From Anaerolineales bacterium (GTDB lineage: Bacteria; Chloroflexota; Anaerolineae; Anaerolineales; Villigracilaceae), in contig JAHDWB010000001.1 of NCBI GenBank assembly GCA_023382595.1, positions 1,736,001 through 1,800,000 of the forward strand: 64,000 nucleotides of DNA. Direction: 5' to 3'. The translations under genes and the position numbers were made by a program. Below the pieces are notes generated by a model. That model saw only the letters and a list, made by a program, of their open reading frames with translations. It was not told the origin of the DNA and made no database searches. Shown here piece by piece: positions 61,601 through 64,000 of this stretch (position 1 is the first letter of the stretch; each line of letters starts with the position of its first letter).

Positions 61601-62692
61601 TTCGTCATTTCCAACCGAGCCGGACCAGATCGTTCCACGGCTGACCCCGATCTGGATATTTTTGACGTGGTCCAGTTCGGCAGGGATTTCCAACAAGGTA
61701 TGCGCCAATGCCACCCCGCGTGCAGGGTCATCTTCATGCGCATACAATGCGCCGACAGCAATGTAAAGATAACTGCCCTTGTCGCCGGTGGTGATGTCGA
61801 TCAACGTACCGCCGTAGCGGGTCGTGTTCTTTTGAACAAGCTGGATCAGGGCATTCAGTTTTTCTCCCGCCTGCAGATCAGCGTCATAATCAATTCCATC
61901 GAAGTGCATGAACATCGAGACCGATGGACGCAGCTGGGACAGGAACTGCTCTTGTCCATTGCTGATGTATTTATACACAAGCGGATGCAGCCATGGTCTG
62001 ACTTGGTCCGCCCCCGGCACAAGCGCGGCATCCCACGGCTGGGGATCGCTCATACGGTTCAACCTGCCGATTACCGAAATGCTTGACCTATCCCCCGCCT
62101 GACGCTGCTCAAGCACATCCGCCTCATTGCCTAACATTTGAGCTGTCTCTGCTGTGACGACGATCTCCCCTCTGTGAGCGAGCGTCTCCGCCGCGTCGAC
62201 TTTGTCCAGCAGTGAGCCCGCCAGCACATCGAATACCTGCACATCGGAGTCACCCACCTGAAAACGGCGTGCCAGCCCGCATGCCACCGCGGACTTGATC
62301 GCCAATTCCGCGGTTCCGCTGTCTGGCAGGGAGACCACCGAAAATCCCTTCATGGCATTCTGCATGGCGAATGCGGCGCTGACAGCGCGATGCGAGGCGG
62401 TCTTTTCGTCGCCGTCGAACCACGAGAGCAATGAATCCCCCCCACTAAGCACCACGCTGCCGTGGTAACGATGTATCTTTTCGATCAACACGCCATAGAG
62501 GTTGTTTAGATGCCGCCCCAGTTCCTCCGCCCCGCGCTGAAATCCAAGCGCCGTCATCAGCGCTTCGGTCAATTTGGTGAACCCCGAAATATCCGTGACT
62601 AACACAGCGCCGCGTACGGCTTCAGGCAGAACCTGTCCACTCGCCAGGGCATGGCGGCGGTCGATCGGTATATAAGCGCTGAACGGATCCAT
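58601..62692 (-). CDS. Soluble-adenylyl-cyclase-like protein: two cyclase domains, AAA ATPase, TPR
   Basis: The 1363-residue protein has the order of mammalian sAC (ADCY10). Cyclase domain 1 is at 20-180 (AVLVTDISGFTKLTEALM, Asp34 and Asp86 for metals, RGAEELGRHLN). Cyclase domain 2 is at 235-425 (KFSVIGNEVNVAARLM with Asn and Arg of the transition state, but a shifted metal Asp). The AAA/STAND ATPase is at 440-800 (GREAERALL, P-loop GEAGIGKS). The C-terminal 500 residues are TPR-like. The two cyclase halves probably work as one pseudo-heterodimeric site. A cAMP or cGMP signalling role is inferred. The C-terminus resembles the end of the SARP regulator at 38747. Confidence 0.85.
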   Translation of the reverse strand: MDPFSAYIPIDRRHALASGQVLPEAVRGAVLVTDISGFTKLTEALMTALGFQRGAEELGRHLNNLYGVLIEKIHRYHGSVVLSGGDSLLSWFDGDEKTASHRAVSAAFAMQNAMKGFSVVSLPDSGTAELAIKSAVACGLARRFQVGDSDVQVFDVLAGSLLDKVDAAETLAHRGEIVVTAETAQMLGNEADVLEQRQAGDRSSISVIGRLNRMSDPQPWDAALVPGADQVRPWLHPLVYKYISNGQEQFLSQLRPSVSMFMHFDGIDYDADLQAGEKLNALIQLVQKNTTRYGGTLIDITTGDKGSYLYIAVGALYAHEDDPARGVALAHTLLEIPAELDHVKNIQIGVSRGTIWSGSVGNDEWRKFSVIGNEVNVAARLMQIAAPGTMLVTQRIADATRSSYQWKPVDEVSIKGLSKPVTIFETIDTKNASRTDKLFSASKIIGREAERALLKDMLQQIDANSSNVVVIEGEAGIGKSRLISDLIVHAQENAIPIVVGAGYAIEQSTPYHAWRPVFEAILGLDAADDGERRREKAREWLRAHDASLLDRAPLLSPVLSLDTQDNSLTKQMTGQVRAENTRSLLIATLRLFIGDAPKLLVLEDTHWFDSSSLALAVEATRSLTNIMVAITTRRMREDTSEYLGIILDQDQTRHILLDQMNQADIEALICQRLNVKRLPEQVMQLILSKAEGHPFFSEELASTLHESGVIRVENGECWVAPESDLRALNFPDTVQGVVRSRIDRLPPSHQLALKAASVVGRIFALRAVHEIYPLASDKPRIGTYFEYLRKLDFTPLNSEIPDLTYLFKHVITQEVAYNLMTFSQRQAFHQAVANWYEQAFADDLSPYYGVLAYHWLNAKNQHKAVEYLEKAGEQAMRNFANREAIEFFEEALRLTKSGEVQVTALQRAHWERQLAEAHYGLGELPHSLAHLKRALNILGWKTSDKGFGMVASLLGEAIKQVRFRVKPKPIEDAPLPSYLDNTETARLLEGAMAFVRIGQIYFQMNQPVMLISSVLSGLNLAERSRLKSPSLVRSYASMCVVSGVLPKHDWATAYRDRSHAMGRDVNDLPALSYALAGCAIYELGAALWDDGIKSIREAIEIDARIGDMRHYDESKSILSIMLFHQGEFGYGLETIPEVLERATRRKDVIPQVWSHTLRAEIILRQSKAGTLAEAIEGYETSLQLLEQNIDLASDIRASGALALAYWQNNDPLRALDLATATAKKTSGNPTAPYAIEGYAGVAEVFLSAWELGDAKQRASAQKACKAMGKFAGVFPLGTPRLTLYQGWFHWLDGNPEKARREWEASLAEAERANMPYEQARALMYLGHHILSGEEKITALTRSLELFNRLEVHYEAERVKSLLG

Positions 62693-62777
62693 CGCGGCTC
62701 TCCTCGAGCGGGTTGATACAGATAAGCAGGTTGAATTTTAATCGATATATCTTGATAATCTATGGCAAAATAATCCC

Positions 62778-63431
62778 ATGAACCAAAACGACATCATCCA
62801 AAGAACAGTGGAATACATCAAACAGGAATTTTCTGACGATTCATCGGGGCACGACTGGTGGCATATCTACCGTATGTGGAAGACCTCCATTGCCATTTGC
62901 GAGCAGGAAAAAGCGGATGCCTTCATTGTGCAGCTTGCGGCTTTGCTCCATGATCTCGACGATTGGAAATTCAATGAATCCGACGACGAGACTCCGCTTC
63001 GCGCCAAAGCTTGGCTCGAATCCTGCGGTGTGGACTCAGCCACCACCCAAGCCGTGTGCAACATCATCATGCGCATCTCCTATAAAGGCGCAGGCGTCGC
63101 GAACAAAATGGACTCGCTCGAAGGTTTCATCGTCCAGGATGCTGACCGTCTTGATGCCATCGGCGCCATTGGCATTGGGCGCGCCTTTGCCTATGGCGGC
63201 TACAAGAACCGCCCGCTTTATGATCCCGACTCTCCACCCACCATGCATGCCAGTTTTGAAGAATATAAAAACAGCAAAAGCGCCACCATCAACCACTTCT
63301 ACGAAAAACTGCTTTTACTCAAAGACAGGATGAACACCCCCGCCGCCAAACGCATTGCCGAACAGCGGCACGATGTGATGGTGAGATTCCTCGATCAGTT
63401 CATGAAGGAATGGGACGGATTGGACGGGTAG
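62778..63431 (+). CDS. HD-domain phosphohydrolase (YedJ-like)
   Basis: This 217-residue metal-dependent hydrolase has the HD set: SGHDWWHIYRM (His25, His29), LLHDLDDWKF (His58-Asp59) and FIVQDADRLDAIGAIGIGRA (Asp near 121). The DADRLDAIG motif and overall length fit the YedJ/YpgQ family, which hydrolyses nucleotide-like phosphates. It diverges from the cyclase gene with an 85-bp gap, so a nucleotide-signal link is possible but unproven. Confidence 0.88.
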   Translation: MNQNDIIQRTVEYIKQEFSDDSSGHDWWHIYRMWKTSIAICEQEKADAFIVQLAALLHDLDDWKFNESDDETPLRAKAWLESCGVDSATTQAVCNIIMRISYKGAGVANKMDSLEGFIVQDADRLDAIGAIGIGRAFAYGGYKNRPLYDPDSPPTMHASFEEYKNSKSATINHFYEKLLLLKDRMNTPAAKRIAEQRHDVMVRFLDQFMKEWDGLDG

Positions 63432-63437
63432 CCCAGA

Positions 63438-64000
63438 TCACTTTTTCAGTTCGAACACCAATGCTCGTTCTGACCTGTGTATAAGTTCGTGCGAAGTTGA
63501 CCCCTGCGCAGATTCGCCCAAGCTTTCCAATGAACTTGCCAACCCGCTTCTATGCCCTTCGCGTGGGATCATTACGATCAAGTAATCGTAGTCGACATCG
63601 TTCTCTGCGACCCATTCATCCACGCAGGCGATATCTGCGCAATGCTGGAACAATGTTAATTGTTCATGCCAGGGGAAGAAGTTCTCCGCAAGAGTCCACT
63701 CCAGACCTTGCAAAGTGGTCGTACTCTTCCGCCCTGTCAACGCAGGGAACCATTCCTGCAATGGATCGGTCATTGAAAACTCCCGCCCTGTTGCCAGAAG
63801 AAACGTCGCGCTTTCAGTCGCGTTTTCATTCACCCATGCGATCATCTCCAACTCACCCGCCTTCAAACTCGTATTGACCAGTTGAAAATCAAAGATGACG
63901 GCGGTCATGACGAAGTAAATAACCAGCCCCATCCATAGGATCTGAACCCTGCGCCTCGTAAACAGGACTTCAGCCTGTTCGCTGACCATTCGGCTGATCC
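63438..64000 (-). CDS. C-terminal end of a membrane protein (partial)
   Basis: The frame stays open to the window edge with no stop, so the true start lies outside. It contains one transmembrane helix (ILWMGLVIYFVMTAVIFDF) and about 150 residues outside (AWVNENATESATFLLATGRE, WFPALTGRKSTTTLQGLEW). The W-x-N-x-N-A pattern and the position after a final helix resemble the C-terminal domain of GT-C glycosyltransferases. This assignment is by eye only. Confidence 0.6.
   Translation of the reverse strand, partial: ISRMVSEQAEVLFTRRRVQILWMGLVIYFVMTAVIFDFQLVNTSLKAGELEMIAWVNENATESATFLLATGREFSMTDPLQEWFPALTGRKSTTTLQGLEWTLAENFFPWHEQLTLFQHCADIACVDEWVAENDVDYDYLIVMIPREGHRSGLASSLESLGESAQGSTSHELIHRSERALVFELKK

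Overview
The window looks like a chromosomal segment of a Chloroflexota bacterium, probably of the Anaerolineae. The clues are lipoproteins whose lipobox cysteine is followed by Pro/Thr/Ala-rich linkers, a fused GlyA-GcvT protein, a fused homocysteine methyltransferase/MetF protein, a T-box in front of leuS, large SARP/NB-ARC and cyclase/ATPase/TPR regulators, and many membrane glycosyltransferase-like genes. This is inferred from gene content; no rRNA is present. Most genes are fairly GC-rich. Several are visibly AT-richer (6281-6853, 21045-21854, 26174-27031, 55160-57232) and look acquired.

Region by region. 1-12.2 kb is all minus strand: DegV protein, GNAT protein, MFS transporter, a 47-residue membrane protein, SbcD-like nuclease, FAD oxidoreductase, a TerB-like protein, a zinc-ribbon membrane protein, a TAP-type hydrolase lipoprotein, an HDAC-type deacetylase and an unknown lipoprotein. 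12.4-15.6 kb holds a YacP-like nuclease, OsmC, a DUF1232 protein and a PQQ-type sugar dehydrogenase lipoprotein. 15.6-19.4 kb is a tungstate uptake locus (ATPase, permease, binding protein, Mop protein) with a winged-helix regulator fused to an oxyanion-binding domain. The same ACTTAA/TTAAGT half-sites occur before the regulator gene and before the transporter operon.

19.45-36.7 kb starts with a strong promoter, a SAM-I riboswitch and its terminator. Small accessory genes follow, then a 28-codon copy of the start of metH, a P-loop kinase gene, and the intact metH. Membrane glycosyltransferase-like genes follow, interleaved with the fused homocysteine methyltransferase/MetF gene, and the run ends with coaX. 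The layout suggests that a metH gene once closer to the riboswitch was displaced by insertions.

36.7-48.2 kb: an EamA transporter, a beta-helix protein, a frameshifted SARP/NB-ARC/TPR regulator facing two tandem small ABM-like genes, a tRNA-Glu whose 3' end is repeated in 84-bp tandem units, and a lactate-oxidation operon (lutA, a cysteine phosphatase, fused lutBC) carrying two palindromic repeats inside lutBC. 48.3-55 kb: leuS with a T-box leader, two tRNA-Ala genes, and the GlyA-GcvT fusion. 55.1-64 kb: a reverse transcriptase with a C-terminal HEPN-like motif (the best candidate for an antiphage system), an orphan XRE regulator, a membrane protein, a soluble-adenylyl-cyclase-like giant protein, an HD hydrolase and the end of a membrane protein cut by the window edge.
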